Notes under the pieces: generated by a model
The model's database searches: none
Told to the model about the DNA's origin: nothing
Seen by the model: only the letters and a program-made list of their open reading frames with translations
Part shown: positions 45,187 through 54,934 of the stretch, piece by piece
Layout: each line of letters starts with the position of its first letter
Position numbering within the stretch: position 1 is the stretch's first letter
Assembly: GCA_039028975.1 (NCBI GenBank)
Contig: JBCCHB010000020.1
Location: 67,673 to 131,672, forward strand
From: JAHBNG01 sp039028975
Lineage (GTDB): Bacteria > Chloroflexota > Anaerolineae > Caldilineales > Caldilineaceae
Reading direction: 5' to 3'
DNA: 64,000 bases
Position numbers and translations under genes: made by a program

Positions 45187-46062
45187 TCACCAATTTTGGG
45201 CACGGAAAGTCTGAGGAGACATACCACATCGTTGACGAAACAACCAGCTAAATGAACCGAGGCTTGTAAATCCAACAGCTAGACAGATCTCTGTCACCGA
45301 TTGGTCCGTCGTGCTGAGCATCACTTGCGCATGTCGCAATCGTTCACTGATCAAATACTGGTAGGGTGTCTGCCGAAATAACTGTTTGAATGTCCTCATG
45401 AGGTGATTTGGAGACATACATGCAACTTCTGCGATGTCGTTAAGCTTCACGGCTTGAGCGTATGACGCAGCAACATAATCACGAGCTAAGTGTAGTCGGC
45501 GATAGAGTTCCTCACGCGTTGCTTGGCGCGATGCGGGAAGACTAGCCACCTCGCGTATGGTTTGCTGGTGGGCAAAGAGCATCCGAATCATAATTTGATG
45601 ATATTGCTCATTCAACCAGCCTGATTCATGCCGCCGATGTGGATACACTTTGCGTATCTCATTCAGCATCGGTGCTAGCCAGCTCTCGTGGGGATAGGTA
45701 CGAGTATAAAATTCTGACGGTACTGGACTATTGCCACATGGGTCGTCGAGTAGGGATCCTAAAGAGCAGGTCATACTATGACTGACATCATTGACAAGGT
45801 CCTGAGAAAAGAAGATGCAAAAGGAGGTTACTGCGTTGGTTGCGTCAATTGTAATTGCATACTCTTGCCCAGCGTTGAGCACAAGATAGGAAGCATCGTC
45901 TACCAAAAAGGCACCCTGGCCGATATCATAGTATGCCTGGCCGTGCCAAAATGTCTTTATTGAAAGTAAACCCGCGCCGCGCCAATAATGATAGCGAGAT
46001 TTCTCATGAATCACGAAGCTATCACTATTGACCATGTCGCTTGCCCCCATTTCGCTGTACAT
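45187..46062 (-). CDS. AraC-family transcriptional regulator with AraC-type sensor domain
   Basis: About 291 residues from ATG 46062. Starts at 46080, 46050 and 46035 are also possible; a longer frame runs antisense through an AraC relic and is rejected. An N-terminal cupin-like ligand domain (RYHYWRGAGLLSIKTFWHG, LVLNAGQEYAITID) is followed by two helix-turn-helix motifs (VKLNDIAEVACMSPNHLMRTFKQLF; VTEICLAVGFTSLGSFSWLF), listed here by residues about 212-236 and 261-282. It differs from the AraC_N-type copies nearby, so it is a separate lineage. Target unknown. Confidence 0.82.
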   Translation of the reverse strand: MYSEMGASDMVNSDSFVIHEKSRYHYWRGAGLLSIKTFWHGQAYYDIGQGAFLVDDASYLVLNAGQEYAITIDATNAVTSFCIFFSQDLVNDVSHSMTCSLGSLLDDPCGNSPVPSEFYTRTYPHESWLAPMLNEIRKVYPHRRHESGWLNEQYHQIMIRMLFAHQQTIREVASLPASRQATREELYRRLHLARDYVAASYAQAVKLNDIAEVACMSPNHLMRTFKQLFRQTPYQYLISERLRHAQVMLSTTDQSVTEICLAVGFTSLGSFSWLFRQRCGMSPQTFRAQNW

Positions 46063-46111
46063 AGAACAAATATGCCACATGCGCCCATAATTGGAAAGAT
46101 AAGATAGCAGA

Positions 46112-46177
46112 CAGTTCAGCGCGGAGTATAAGCGGCATTTTGGGTTTGCTCCATCAGCAACGGCTGCGGTTGGATGA
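46112..46177 (+). pseudogene. AraC-family C-terminal relic
   Basis: The 21 codons before TGA at 46175 read QFSAEYKRHFGFAPSAT then AAVG. This is the C-terminal tail shared by the AraC genes at 48854 and 58705. Nothing of the rest remains upstream. Confidence 0.75.
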
Positions 46178-46440
46178 TGTTTAGGCCTCATCCCCACAAA
46201 TGGTTACGAGAAGAAGGTGATGCACAACAGAACCCTCGGCTGTAGTCTAAAGTTGCCGGGTCTTAGAGTCAATACAGACCAGGCAACCGTTGGAGCAATG
46301 TGTTGAATGCAATCTTGCCCTCCAGCCTGGCAAGGGGCGCACCCATACAGTAATGGACGCCTTAGAATACCAATACCTAAAATTTTTAATGCTTCTTCAT
46401 TTTATAAACTCCTTTCATATTTACTCAGCACCAACGCAGG

Positions 46441-46479
46441 CTGAGCTTGTCGAAGTCGGATTGCCTTCGACAAGCTCAG
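46441..46479 (-). terminator. Perfect 15-bp hairpin (CTGAGCTTGTCGAAG type)
   Basis: CTGAGCTTGTCGAAG at 46441-46455 and its exact complement at 46465-46479 enclose a 9-base loop. This sequence is, to my knowledge, a common dispersed palindrome in many bacteria. It lies 34 bases past the stop of the minus-strand hydrolase relic. The rest of 46178-46512 shows nothing assignable. Confidence 0.7.
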
Positions 46480-46512
46480 GCGGCTGCTGAATAGATACCT
46501 CCTTTCTTAATA

Positions 46513-47606
46513 TTATCCTTTGAGGAAGTTTGAAATATGATCGACTGTGGGATCGACATATTCCGACTTCCAGTATAAATCAAAGTGCCCAGCTCCTTCG
46601 ACGACAGATAGTTCTTTCGGTGCATCGATCTTGTCATAAAGCTTTTGCGCGCCGGGACCAGTAACTGCATTGCTCCCATAGGCCACAAAAGTCGGGATGC
46701 CCTCCAGCATATGTACATAGTCAAACGGTGAAAAAGAGATCATGTTGTCCGCACCCGCTGCTGCCAATTGGTTGTGCCAATTGGGGGTATCGCCCGGTTT
46801 GCCCGGCAGATTATATGATGCCATCCCTTTGGTCACTTCCGTTGGTGCTGCATCGATTTCTTCCTGTGTCTGTGGCACCAGCTTAGGATCGAGAATTTAA
46901 TAAAACATAATAGAAGATCTCTCGGGTACTCGAGATGACAGAACCGAAGTTTTTGGTTTTATTTGATCCTGATTCCTTAATGTAGATGTCTTCGCCGGTT
47001 GCAAAGTAATGTTGCTTAGCCATTGCGACTTGGGCAAGCATGGTGTCACGCAGGTTTTTTGCTGAACCGGCTCCCTTCAAATAGGATTCGGCTGCGTCAA
47101 CGTATGGACTTGAAAGTATCAACCCTTTAATGCGCTTGTCATACGCGGTTGCAAAGGTCGCCACTTCAGCCCCACGGCATACACCCATGTTAAACATGTT
47201 ATCCGGATCATTCTGCGGTAGGCTTTGCATGAAACTGGTTATGTTTTTCATATCTTCGGCTTGTTGATATACTGCAAAAGGGTTAGAAATGAACATTTTC
47301 GGTCAAGCCAAATGTCCAGTTTTAACCCGTGCTGAGTATACGGATTCATAATAAAGCGCCGTCCTGTGCTTTCACCCCAGCCAGCCGGATCGAAGGCACA
47401 GGTCAAGAAGCCTTGTTCTGCCAGTTTTTGTGCATAGACCCCAGTCGTTTGCTCCTTCACGCCAGTAGCCGGTACGGTCACAACGACCGATGCTAATTCC
47501 CCTCGCCAGAATAGTTGGTAGGCAGGTAAATATGCGCAGCCAATTCCTCTTTTCCCGACTGAATGCGTACAGCGTTGCGACCAGGGTTTAATTCAATGGT
47601 TTTCAT
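46513..47606 (-). pseudogene. Alpha/beta-hydrolase (S15/YcjY-like) with several frameshifts
   Basis: Homology can be followed from ATG 47606 (MKTIELNPGRNAVRI) through VVVTVPATGV, CAFDPAGWGEST, MGVCRGAEVATFATAYD (nucleophile elbow; Cys stands where Ser is expected in G-x-S-x-G) and a C-terminal GAGHFDLYWK with the catalytic His. The frame breaks near 47495, near 47300 (after LDIWLDRK) and near 46890, giving three separate open frames. Three lesions in 1.1 kb imply a pseudogene. Function before decay: a secreted- or peptide-type alpha/beta hydrolase. Sequencing error could explain one break but hardly three. Confidence 0.85.
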
Positions 47607-47639
47607 AGCGCTCATTCCTCGTTGTGTTGGGCTGCGGAC

Positions 47640-48628
47640 CTAGGCCGCATTGAGCGCAGCGAGGCCAACTTGGATATCAAAGACATCGCCGGAAATATAG
47701 TGGGCTGCATCACTACAAATAAAGCGAATTGTATTCGCTACTTCCGCTGGTTCATACAAACCCACGGGCAACAAATGACGTGTTTTTGCACCTTCGTTGA
47801 AGGCTTCATAAGTGGGATTACTTGGGATCAGAGCCTCAAGCACGTAGTCGTTGATTAGCAGTTTGGTGTTTACCAGCGAGGGACAAACCGCGTTGACAGT
47901 CACATTATTGGGTGCCAACAGTTGGGCTGTACCCTTAGCCAAGCCGATCATACCCCATTTAGAAGCCGAATAGACCGGGAAGTTAGCGCTACCTGACCGT
48001 CCGGTGATAGATGATATCAGGACAATCCTGCCGCTATTCTGCTCCTGCATAATCGGGATGGCGGCCTGTACCGTTTTGATGGCTCCAGCTAGGTTAATGT
48101 CCAATACAAGCGAAACTTCCTCTTCTGTGAGTACATTGAGCGGACCAAGTTGGGTGACACCGGCATTAACAATCACCATGTCCAGCGAGCCAAATTCACT
48201 TACAGCCTGTTCCATCGCCTCTTTTTGCTTGGCACCATCACGGACATCTCCTTGGACGGCAATGCACTGTACGCCTCGGCTTTCAATTTCTGCTTTGGCT
48301 GCTTCAAGATCTTCTATAGTTGCAAGCGGATAGCGAACCAGGTCGATCTGCTCGGCGACGTCATACAGCACAATGTTTGCGCCTACCTCGGCCAACCCCT
48401 TGGCTGTGCAAGGCCAATCCCGCGCGCGCCACCGGTGACAAATGCGCAGCGTCCTTCAAATTCACGTGCCTGTTGTTCCACATTCTCCGCCGCGACGAGG
48501 GCGACGGGGGCTGCAGTTGTACATGCTGAAAGCCCCGCCCCTGCGGCTGCGGCTGTGGCACCGGCCAGGAAGCTGCGGCGATCCATCCCTGGTGACTTGC
48601 TGTTTGTGGTTGACTTGTTGATGGTCAT
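47640..48628 (-). pseudogene. Tat-signal short-chain dehydrogenase, one frameshift
   Basis: The N-terminal piece from ATG 48628 (GAGGAG upstream) has a twin-arginine signal, DRRSFLAGATAAAAGAGLSA then C, and begins the SDR fold with FVTGGARGIGLA. One base appears missing near 48404. Restoring it gives LATAKGLAEVGANIVLYD, in frame with the long piece 47640-48395 containing NAG, SS and Y-x3-K (YSASKWG). An exported lipoprotein-like SDR is uncommon. A single lesion could be a sequencing error. It is divergent from the AraC gene at 48854, its likely regulator. Confidence 0.8.
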
Positions 48629-48741
48629 GGTATCATCTCCTCATCTTACGTATTTGGGGTAAATTTTCATCACACGATGCTTACGCTCCTAAATATTGTA
48701 TTATGTGGGGCCGAAATAATGAATATATATTTCTTCATAGA

Positions 48742-48755
48742 GCTTGCACAATCCT
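48742..48755 (+). promoter_or_regulatory. Shared 14-base motif in SDR/AraC intergenic region (site 1)
   Basis: GCTTGCACAATCCT lies between the divergent SDR (start 48628) and AraC (start 48854) genes. The equivalent region at 58.6 kb has GCTTGCATAATCCT. A TATAAT at 48799-48804 between it and the AraC start could be the -10 box. Candidate operator for the AraC protein. Confidence 0.5.
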
Positions 48756-48853
48756 TCGCGATTTTGATATTTTGATCGCTCTAAATCAGGATTTTTGATA
48801 TAATGGCAACCATACGAGTCAGTAGAATGGATGCAATCAAATCGGGATAAGAA

Positions 48854-49735
48854 ATGAGCTATCAACAAAATAAATTTGACGAGTTTGTATGTCTGGTGCA
48901 ACAACATGCCGTGCAAGAAGATGTAAGCTTCAGCCCCATCAAAAACTTTGGCACTTTCAAACTAACCACAACCCAAGAGAGAAGCTTGTCTGTCGACCAA
49001 CCGGTAATTTGGATGGTTGCACAAGGGGAAAAGACCTGCTACGTGAGGGATCAGAAGTACGATTACAGTGCCGGTAATGTGCTGGCTTTGTTCTATCCTA
49101 TGCCAGTAGAAGTGGAGACTATTGAAGCTTGCCCCGATAAGCCTTTTCTGGCGGCTGGTGTGGCCATCGACCTGGGGAGGATAGCCGATGTTTTAGCTCG
49201 GATTGACCGGATTGATATGGCCTTGGCTAAGCCCGCTTCTATCGATCCATCTGGTATTTTTTCTATCCCGATGAGCGATGAGCTATTGGATTCGTACATC
49301 CGGCTGTTCAAATTGATGGCGAACCCTAGAGATGCGGCGATGCTGGGGGATTCGGCTGTGGATGAAGTTTACTATCGACTGCTGTGCGATGAGCGAGGCG
49401 GAGAGCTGCGGTTTCTGTTGCAGCAGCGAGGGGAAATTCGACGGATCTCCAAAGCAGTGCAACACATTCACGAAAATCTGGAGCAATCTGTATCCGTAGA
49501 ACAACTGGCACAGATGGTTCACATGGGGCAGACTGCCTTTTACCAAAACTTTAGAAGTGTGATGCATATGTCGCCTCTGCAATATGCCAAGTCGGTGAAA
49601 TTGCACAAAGCGCAAATACTCATCAGAGAGGGGAAAAACGCCAGTGAAGCGGGGTACTTGGTTGGTTACAATAGCCATGCCCAGTTTAGCCGGGAGTATA
49701 AGCGCCATTTTGGTTTTGCGCCGTCGGCGACCTGA
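48854..49735 (+). CDS. AraC-family regulator (AraC_N type)
   Basis: A 293-residue intact regulator. The N-terminal domain (YDYSAGNVLALFYPMPVEVE, DKPFLAAGVAIDL) matches the AraC_N family. The C-terminal DNA-binding part has two helix-turn-helix motifs (VSVEQLAQMVHMGQTAFYQNF and ASEAGYLVGYNSHAQFSREY) and the tail YKRHFGFAPSAT. It is divergent from the Tat-SDR gene 225 bases away, an arrangement that suggests direct control of the SDR. It is paralogous to 58705-59586 and to the relics at 43912 and 46112. Confidence 0.92.
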   Translation: MSYQQNKFDEFVCLVQQHAVQEDVSFSPIKNFGTFKLTTTQERSLSVDQPVIWMVAQGEKTCYVRDQKYDYSAGNVLALFYPMPVEVETIEACPDKPFLAAGVAIDLGRIADVLARIDRIDMALAKPASIDPSGIFSIPMSDELLDSYIRLFKLMANPRDAAMLGDSAVDEVYYRLLCDERGGELRFLLQQRGEIRRISKAVQHIHENLEQSVSVEQLAQMVHMGQTAFYQNFRSVMHMSPLQYAKSVKLHKAQILIREGKNASEAGYLVGYNSHAQFSREYKRHFGFAPSAT

Positions 49736-49766
49736 GCGGTCGGATGGGATCATAAGAGACTTTTTC

Positions 49767-49850
49767 TTAATTTGAGTTTCGGATATTTAACCGATAAAAC
49801 AGATAGATGAGTGCTGCAAAGATGAACTCGACTACGGTTGCAGCAATCAA
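49767..49850 (-). pseudogene. C-terminal relic of a DUF4345 gene
   Basis: The minus strand encodes LIAATVVEFIFAALIYLFYR then LNIRNSN and a TAA, identical to the last 27 residues of the gene at 59619-60011. Homology stops near 49850. Part of a duplicated block that includes the AraC 3' end. Confidence 0.85.
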
Positions 49851-49913
49851 TGATGGATGTATTTGATCAATAAATTTTTTACGGATAGTCTTCACACAGT
49901 CAGGGAACCTCAT

Positions 49914-51116
49914 ATGTCAGATTTGTTCACACGCCCTCAATATTTTCAGAATATCATATTTCACCGCCACACGGACCGCGCGGTTGGATGGTTAGAATTG
50001 TTCTACGATCTGGTCTACGTAGCCACATTGATCCAGATTGGTAATTTTTTAAGTGATAATCTAACCCTTTTGGGATTTGGTCAGTTTCTGGTCCTGATAT
50101 TCGTCGTCTGGTGGGCTTGGACGGGAGAAACCTTATATCAGAATCGTTTTGTGGCTGATGATTTGTGGCACAGGATTCTCGTCTTCATACAGATGTTTGG
50201 TGTAGCCGCAATTGGCCTGAGTGTCAGCAAGGCGTTTGGCGATTTATACGTACAGTTCACGCTCGGCTATGCGCTGGTTCGTTTTGTTCTGATCCTGATG
50301 TATGTACGAACGTACACGGCGCACCCTGAGAGTAAATCGTTCTCGACCCAGTATATGATCGGGTTTGCCGGCGGAATCATCATTTGGTTGGTGGCGCTTC
50401 TGCTGCCCTCCCCCTTTCACTGGATAGCATGGTTGAGTGCCATCATCTTCGAGATTGTCTTCTTCTCCCGCCCAGCTATAGTACGAGAGTTGCTCAAATG
50501 GGGTGCCGACGCCCATCACATGGTGGAACGGTTCGGCATCTTCACCATCATTGTTCTTGGCGAGGCGTTTGTCAAAGTGCTAGATGATGCACAGGGATCG
50601 GCAGTAGGGATGCAGCAGATCTTGTTCAGCGTGGCTGGGATAGGGGTCCTGTATTCGCTATGGTGGCTCTACTTTTCCGACACGGCTGGTAAGCTTTACG
50701 ATGATTCCTCTGGCATTAAAGCTCTTCTATGGACGTACGGACACTTATTTCTAGCCGCTTCGCTAGTTGCCTTTGGGGTGGCTGCGAAAAAGCTATTCGC
50801 AGAGACAATCAAGTATCCAGATTATCCGCTAACAGAAGAGTATCGCCTGCTCTATATGATCGCCGTTACCATCTTCTTGCTAGCGCTGATGCTGATTAAC
50901 TTCGGCTTGGACAAAGAACAGGGACCAAAAAACCCAATCGCCACGATAGTGGTCTATCTTGGTGGTGCCGTTGCCGTAGCGCTAATAGGCGGGTTTGTGA
51001 CAGGGGCAACAGCCACACAGTTCATAGCGATCAACGCTGTGGTCATGCTGGCGCTAGTAGTATTCAACACCTATCAGTCGGTTAGCTCTCCGGTAGATCA
51101 CCTAGAAGCTGAATAG
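49914..51116 (+). CDS. Low-temperature-requirement A (LtrA) family membrane protein
   Basis: 400 residues from ATG 49914 with AGGGA upstream; the ATG 19 codons earlier lacks one. LtrA signatures: GWLELFYDLVYVATL at the start, WWAWTGETLYQNRF, and HHMVERFGIFTIIVLGEAF in the middle, in about 10-11 membrane helices. First named from a Listeria cold-growth gene; its molecular function remains unclear. It may have been truncated into or beside the duplicated AraC/DUF4345 block, since only 63 bases separate them. Confidence 0.9.
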   Translation: MSDLFTRPQYFQNIIFHRHTDRAVGWLELFYDLVYVATLIQIGNFLSDNLTLLGFGQFLVLIFVVWWAWTGETLYQNRFVADDLWHRILVFIQMFGVAAIGLSVSKAFGDLYVQFTLGYALVRFVLILMYVRTYTAHPESKSFSTQYMIGFAGGIIIWLVALLLPSPFHWIAWLSAIIFEIVFFSRPAIVRELLKWGADAHHMVERFGIFTIIVLGEAFVKVLDDAQGSAVGMQQILFSVAGIGVLYSLWWLYFSDTAGKLYDDSSGIKALLWTYGHLFLAASLVAFGVAAKKLFAETIKYPDYPLTEEYRLLYMIAVTIFLLALMLINFGLDKEQGPKNPIATIVVYLGGAVAVALIGGFVTGATATQFIAINAVVMLALVVFNTYQSVSSPVDHLEAE

Positions 51117-51120
51117 CGCC

Positions 51121-51370
51121 GAATCTGGATACGTCAGAAAAGCAGCATTCGATTGCACAACGATTGGATAGCCACTTTGAAATCGGTCGCACAAGTGCCA
51201 TGAGTAGATTCATCAGGAATCCAGCACCCGAGCCGAAATTAGAGTGTGCCCATCCAAGGTGGACACAGAAGGTTGATATACCCGTACTTGGACATTGTGT
51301 CGATTCCAAATCATACATGGGCAAAAATGTGGGAAGTACGCAAACGCTAAATGCTTCTTGACTGACAGAA
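51121..51370 (-). pseudogene. Chimeric short-chain dehydrogenase relic
   Basis: Minus-strand text STFCVHLGWAHSNFGSGAGF then LMALVRPIS matches SAFSVHPGWARSNFGSGARF of the SDR at 62322-63209. The flanking bases near 51150-51165 (GATTGCACAACGATTGGATA) instead match the 3' end of the SDR at 60404-61336. No catalytic motif remains, so it is a fused remnant of two SDR types. Confidence 0.75.
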
Positions 51371-51508
51371 GTTAATATGATACTCTCAATAGAGTGATCG
51401 TTCAATCTACGATTGGTATCCATCCGGAAAGTTCTGTGGCGATGCTCATTACTCTACTGACCAGTTGAGCCGACAACCACTTTTCAGATAGGCTCTTAGG
51501 TCAAGTTG

Positions 51509-52093
51509 ATGACTCCAACACATAGCAACAGGTTCAGCGAGCGAGAACGCCAAATTCTTGATGCAACGCTTGAGCTTGTCGCAACTGAAGGGCTGTTAAA
51601 GACCAGCATAAGTAAAATCTCTAAACGTGCGAAATCCAGTCCGGGTATCGTCTATCACTACTTTGAAAGTAAGGACGAGATCATGGATACGCTCTTTCTT
51701 GACATTACCATGGAAATGATGGCGTATATTCTGGACGACCTCGTTCTGGACCGTCCTGTTTTGGAACGATATAAAGATCTTTGGCTCCGAAAATACCACT
51801 ATCACTTCAACAACCCAGCAAAAACAATTTTCATTGAGGAGTATAAGAACTCTTCTTTTTATACGAAAGAACAGGCTCAAGAAAGCCAAAGGATGATGCT
51901 CGGTTTGCTGAGTATGGGGCAGAAAGATATTGAGCAGGGATTGGTCGTTAACTTGCCACTAGATGTTATCTATACAATGACGTTTACTGTCGCGCTCAAT
52001 CTGGCCAAATCTCATATTCAAGGAAATTTCAGGATGGACGAGAACACATTAGACATGATAGCTGAGCGAGTTTGTCGTAGCGCGTTGATATAA
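51509..52093 (+). CDS. TetR-family transcriptional regulator
   Basis: 194 residues from ATG 51509; the TTG one codon earlier is also possible. N-terminal TetR helix-turn-helix: RERQILDATLELVATEGL, TSISKISKRAKSSPGIVYHY and FESKDEIMDTLF. The C-terminal helical domain is the usual ligand/dimer region, of unknown ligand. It lies 70 bases before the molybdenum hydroxylase operon in the same direction and is a candidate repressor of it. Confidence 0.9.
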   Translation: MTPTHSNRFSERERQILDATLELVATEGLLKTSISKISKRAKSSPGIVYHYFESKDEIMDTLFLDITMEMMAYILDDLVLDRPVLERYKDLWLRKYHYHFNNPAKTIFIEEYKNSSFYTKEQAQESQRMMLGLLSMGQKDIEQGLVVNLPLDVIYTMTFTVALNLAKSHIQGNFRMDENTLDMIAERVCRSALI

Positions 52094-52163
52094 GTACTAT
52101 TTTTTTTGCCGATTTTGGAGCGAACGCTCAATCTACAAGTTCTTTACCATAGGAAAAATAATC

Positions 52164-54878
52164 GTGTTGAAAACTCAAATCAATGGTGAAACCGTTCATT
52201 TCACACCGCAACCGGATGATAGCGCGGTTGATCTCATCCGAGACACTTGCGGACTCACAGGGACGAAGCTGGTGTGCGGTTCGGGTGCGTGCGGCGCGTG
52301 CACCGTGCTCGTCGATGGTATACCAATGACAAGCTGTTTGCTGCCTGCACACCACATAGAAGGCAAAACGATTGAAACAGCCGAGCAGTATCAGGGTGAC
52401 AGCCTACACCCAATGCAGAAGGCATTTATGGTGCACGATGGGTTGCAGTGTGGCTATTGTACACCCGGATTCATCATGGAAAGCATTGCGTTTTACAACT
52501 CTTGGCGAGCGAAACATGGCACCGAAAAACCCACCAAAGAGCACGTTGCAGAAGCCCTGGCCGGACATCTTTGCCGCTGTGGTGCGTATGATGGCATTTA
52601 CGAGGCGGTGCAGCGGGCTTGTGCAGGCGAATATGATAAGGTCGAAAGCGTACGCGCACAACGGGTCGATGCACTGGAAAAAGTCACTGGACAAGCAAAA
52701 TATACCACGGATATTCAGTTGGAGGGGCAACTTGTGGGCGGGATTTATCGATCGCCGCACGGTCACGCCAGAATTCGCAACCTATCCACAGCGGCTGCTG
52801 AACAGCTCGAAGGTCTCTTTGCCATTCATGAGATGCTGCCCAAAGATAACATTGTGCGCTATGTGGGTGAACCCATGGTCGCCATCGCCGCCAAAGATCA
52901 GCAAACGCTCCAACACGCCTTTGATGCGCTCGATATTGAGTTTGAACTCATGCCTGCTGTTGTCGGCATCGAGAACGCCATGAGTCCTGATGCACCTGCC
53001 CTCTTCAGTGACTTAAATATGGTCCCAACTGTTTCTGAATATGCGCCACGTCCTGGCACCCTCAAAGGCAATGTGCGCACAACAAAAGGCCGTGAACGAA
53101 CATACCCAGCAAAGGCACAAGCAGCGTTCAACGAGATGGAAGAGGGCAATGGCAACCTCTTTGAGGCTACCTATGTCAACGGCATCCAAGTGCACACAGC
53201 ATTGGAACCCCATTGTGCGGTTGCGCATTGGATTGCACCTGATCAGCTAGACGTCTATATGTCTACCCAAAGTGTGACATTGATGCAGAAAGAGATCGCC
53301 CAGCATTTCAATCTGCGCGCCGAAAATGTCAACATCATTGCGGATTATGTGGGCGGCGGTTTTGGTGCAAAGATCAAACTGGATAAGGAGACCATTGCTG
53401 CTATTGAGTTGGCGAAGAAGTCGGGGCGACCGGTTAGCGTGATTCCTGATCGACCGGCGGAAATGTCGACTGGGGGGATGCGCCCCGGCAACAAAACTGA
53501 ACTACGGTTCGCCATAGACGCAAACAACGCACTGAAAGCAGTCAAATTCCACAGCTACAATGACAGCGGCATCGGCGTTTCACAAACACAAGCTGGCCTT
53601 TCTGTTCAAGTATACAAGCCAGAGACCCACGACCTACAAGATTATGATGTGGTCAATAATGGTGGACTGGGGGCTGCTTTTAGAGGGCCAGGCGGTCCGG
53701 GCGTCTTCTGGGCCATGGAACAAGCCATTGATCAATATGCCCATGATGCTGGCATCGATAGCCTTGAATTGCGACGCAACTGGACTGAAAATGCCTTGCG
53801 ATTGAAGCTATACGATTGGGTCGAACAGCATGAGGCTTACCAAAATCGACCCCAGCCGGATTCACAAACAGAGCAACGCTATCGACGCGGCATCGGGATT
53901 AGCTTTGGTCAGTGGTACTACTTTTACGACCCGGATACAACAGTACGGCTGGAAACCTCGCCGTCTGGCTTCACTATCAAGATGGCCACTCAAGACATTG
54001 GCAATGGCGTCAAGACATCTCTGGCGCGGATCGTCGCGCAAACCTTTGGGGTTGAACCAGAATCAATCAATTTGGAGATTGGATCCTCAAAGCACCCTCA
54101 CGGACCAACCGCTGGCGGCAGCCGGGTCACGCCGTCTGTTTACACGCCAACTGAGCAAGCAGCGCAGCTGATGAGAGATCGTTTATTTGGCGTGGTGGCA
54201 GAAGAATTTGACCTAGACAACCCCAGCTTTGTTGATGGTGGTCTGCAACATCAAGGCGGCTTCCTCTCTTGGGAGGATGCGCTCCAGACCGTTCCACCCC
54301 AGCATGTCGAGGTCAGACGCGGTGGTGATAATTTTGTCCAAGGTGCCATACACGGCATTGTCTTTAAGCGAGTGATGGGCCTTGACATCATGATCGGTCA
54401 AGGGTCATCACAGGGCGCAGTCATTGCCGAGGTTGAAGTAGATACCTTGCTGGGCAAAGTGAAGGTTACCCGTGTTTGGGAAAATCTAGCCATCGGCAAG
54501 GCGCACTTCCCCGATATGGCCATGAGCCAAGTGAAAGGTGGCGTCTATCAAGGGATGGGGTATGCGTTGTACGAAGAGAAGATCTTCGATCCAAATACAG
54601 CGGCGTTGTTGACATCCAACTTGCAAGACTATCGCTTGCCCGGTATCGGTGACATTCCGGAAGTCACCTGTGAATTCACTGACGGTGGTTTTGAACATGC
54701 CAAGGGAGAGGGTGTTGGGCTAGCCGAGCTGTCGACAATGCCCGTTGCGGCTGCCATCGCAAACGCGGTCTTCAATGCCACAGGAGTGCGATGCACTGAA
54801 AGTCCGATTACACCGGAACGCTTGATTCAAGCGTTGCAATCTGATATCACCGCGGCGAGTAATGGAGTATCATCATGA
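52164..54878 (+). CDS. Molybdenum hydroxylase: fused 2Fe-2S small subunit and Mo-cofactor large subunit
   Basis: A 904-residue xanthine-dehydrogenase-family protein. Residues 1-155 form the small subunit: first cluster CGSGACGACTVLVDG with a fourth Cys in TSCLLP, second cluster CGYC and CRC. Next is the large Mo-cofactor subunit, with VGGGFGAK, the substrate/cofactor arginine region FRGPGGPGVFWAMEQ, QDIGNGVKTSLARI and the catalytic Glu in GVGLAELSTMP (relatives have GLGELGTVG). The usual arrangement uses separate genes, so this is a gene fusion. It overlaps the FAD subunit gene by ATGA. GTG 52164 follows AGGA. Substrate (an aldehyde or N-heterocycle) is unknown. Confidence 0.9.
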   Translation: MLKTQINGETVHFTPQPDDSAVDLIRDTCGLTGTKLVCGSGACGACTVLVDGIPMTSCLLPAHHIEGKTIETAEQYQGDSLHPMQKAFMVHDGLQCGYCTPGFIMESIAFYNSWRAKHGTEKPTKEHVAEALAGHLCRCGAYDGIYEAVQRACAGEYDKVESVRAQRVDALEKVTGQAKYTTDIQLEGQLVGGIYRSPHGHARIRNLSTAAAEQLEGLFAIHEMLPKDNIVRYVGEPMVAIAAKDQQTLQHAFDALDIEFELMPAVVGIENAMSPDAPALFSDLNMVPTVSEYAPRPGTLKGNVRTTKGRERTYPAKAQAAFNEMEEGNGNLFEATYVNGIQVHTALEPHCAVAHWIAPDQLDVYMSTQSVTLMQKEIAQHFNLRAENVNIIADYVGGGFGAKIKLDKETIAAIELAKKSGRPVSVIPDRPAEMSTGGMRPGNKTELRFAIDANNALKAVKFHSYNDSGIGVSQTQAGLSVQVYKPETHDLQDYDVVNNGGLGAAFRGPGGPGVFWAMEQAIDQYAHDAGIDSLELRRNWTENALRLKLYDWVEQHEAYQNRPQPDSQTEQRYRRGIGISFGQWYYFYDPDTTVRLETSPSGFTIKMATQDIGNGVKTSLARIVAQTFGVEPESINLEIGSSKHPHGPTAGGSRVTPSVYTPTEQAAQLMRDRLFGVVAEEFDLDNPSFVDGGLQHQGGFLSWEDALQTVPPQHVEVRRGGDNFVQGAIHGIVFKRVMGLDIMIGQGSSQGAVIAEVEVDTLLGKVKVTRVWENLAIGKAHFPDMAMSQVKGGVYQGMGYALYEEKIFDPNTAALLTSNLQDYRLPGIGDIPEVTCEFTDGGFEHAKGEGVGLAELSTMPVAAAIANAVFNATGVRCTESPITPERLIQALQSDITAASNGVSS

Positions 54879-54934
54879 CAACTTTGACAATGACTAATTT
54901 GGCGATGACTAATTTGGCGATGACTAATTTGACA
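54875..54934. repeat. 15-bp tandem repeat at the start of the FAD subunit gene
   Basis: Four 15-base units: ATGACAACTTTGACA (diverged), ATGACTAATTTGGCG twice, ATGACTAATTTGACA. Each begins with an in-frame ATG, so several alternative starts exist. Confidence 0.9.

Noticed and set aside
53000..54800. Several long antisense frames across the molybdenum hydroxylase gene
   Set aside because: Shadows of the strongly supported sense gene.
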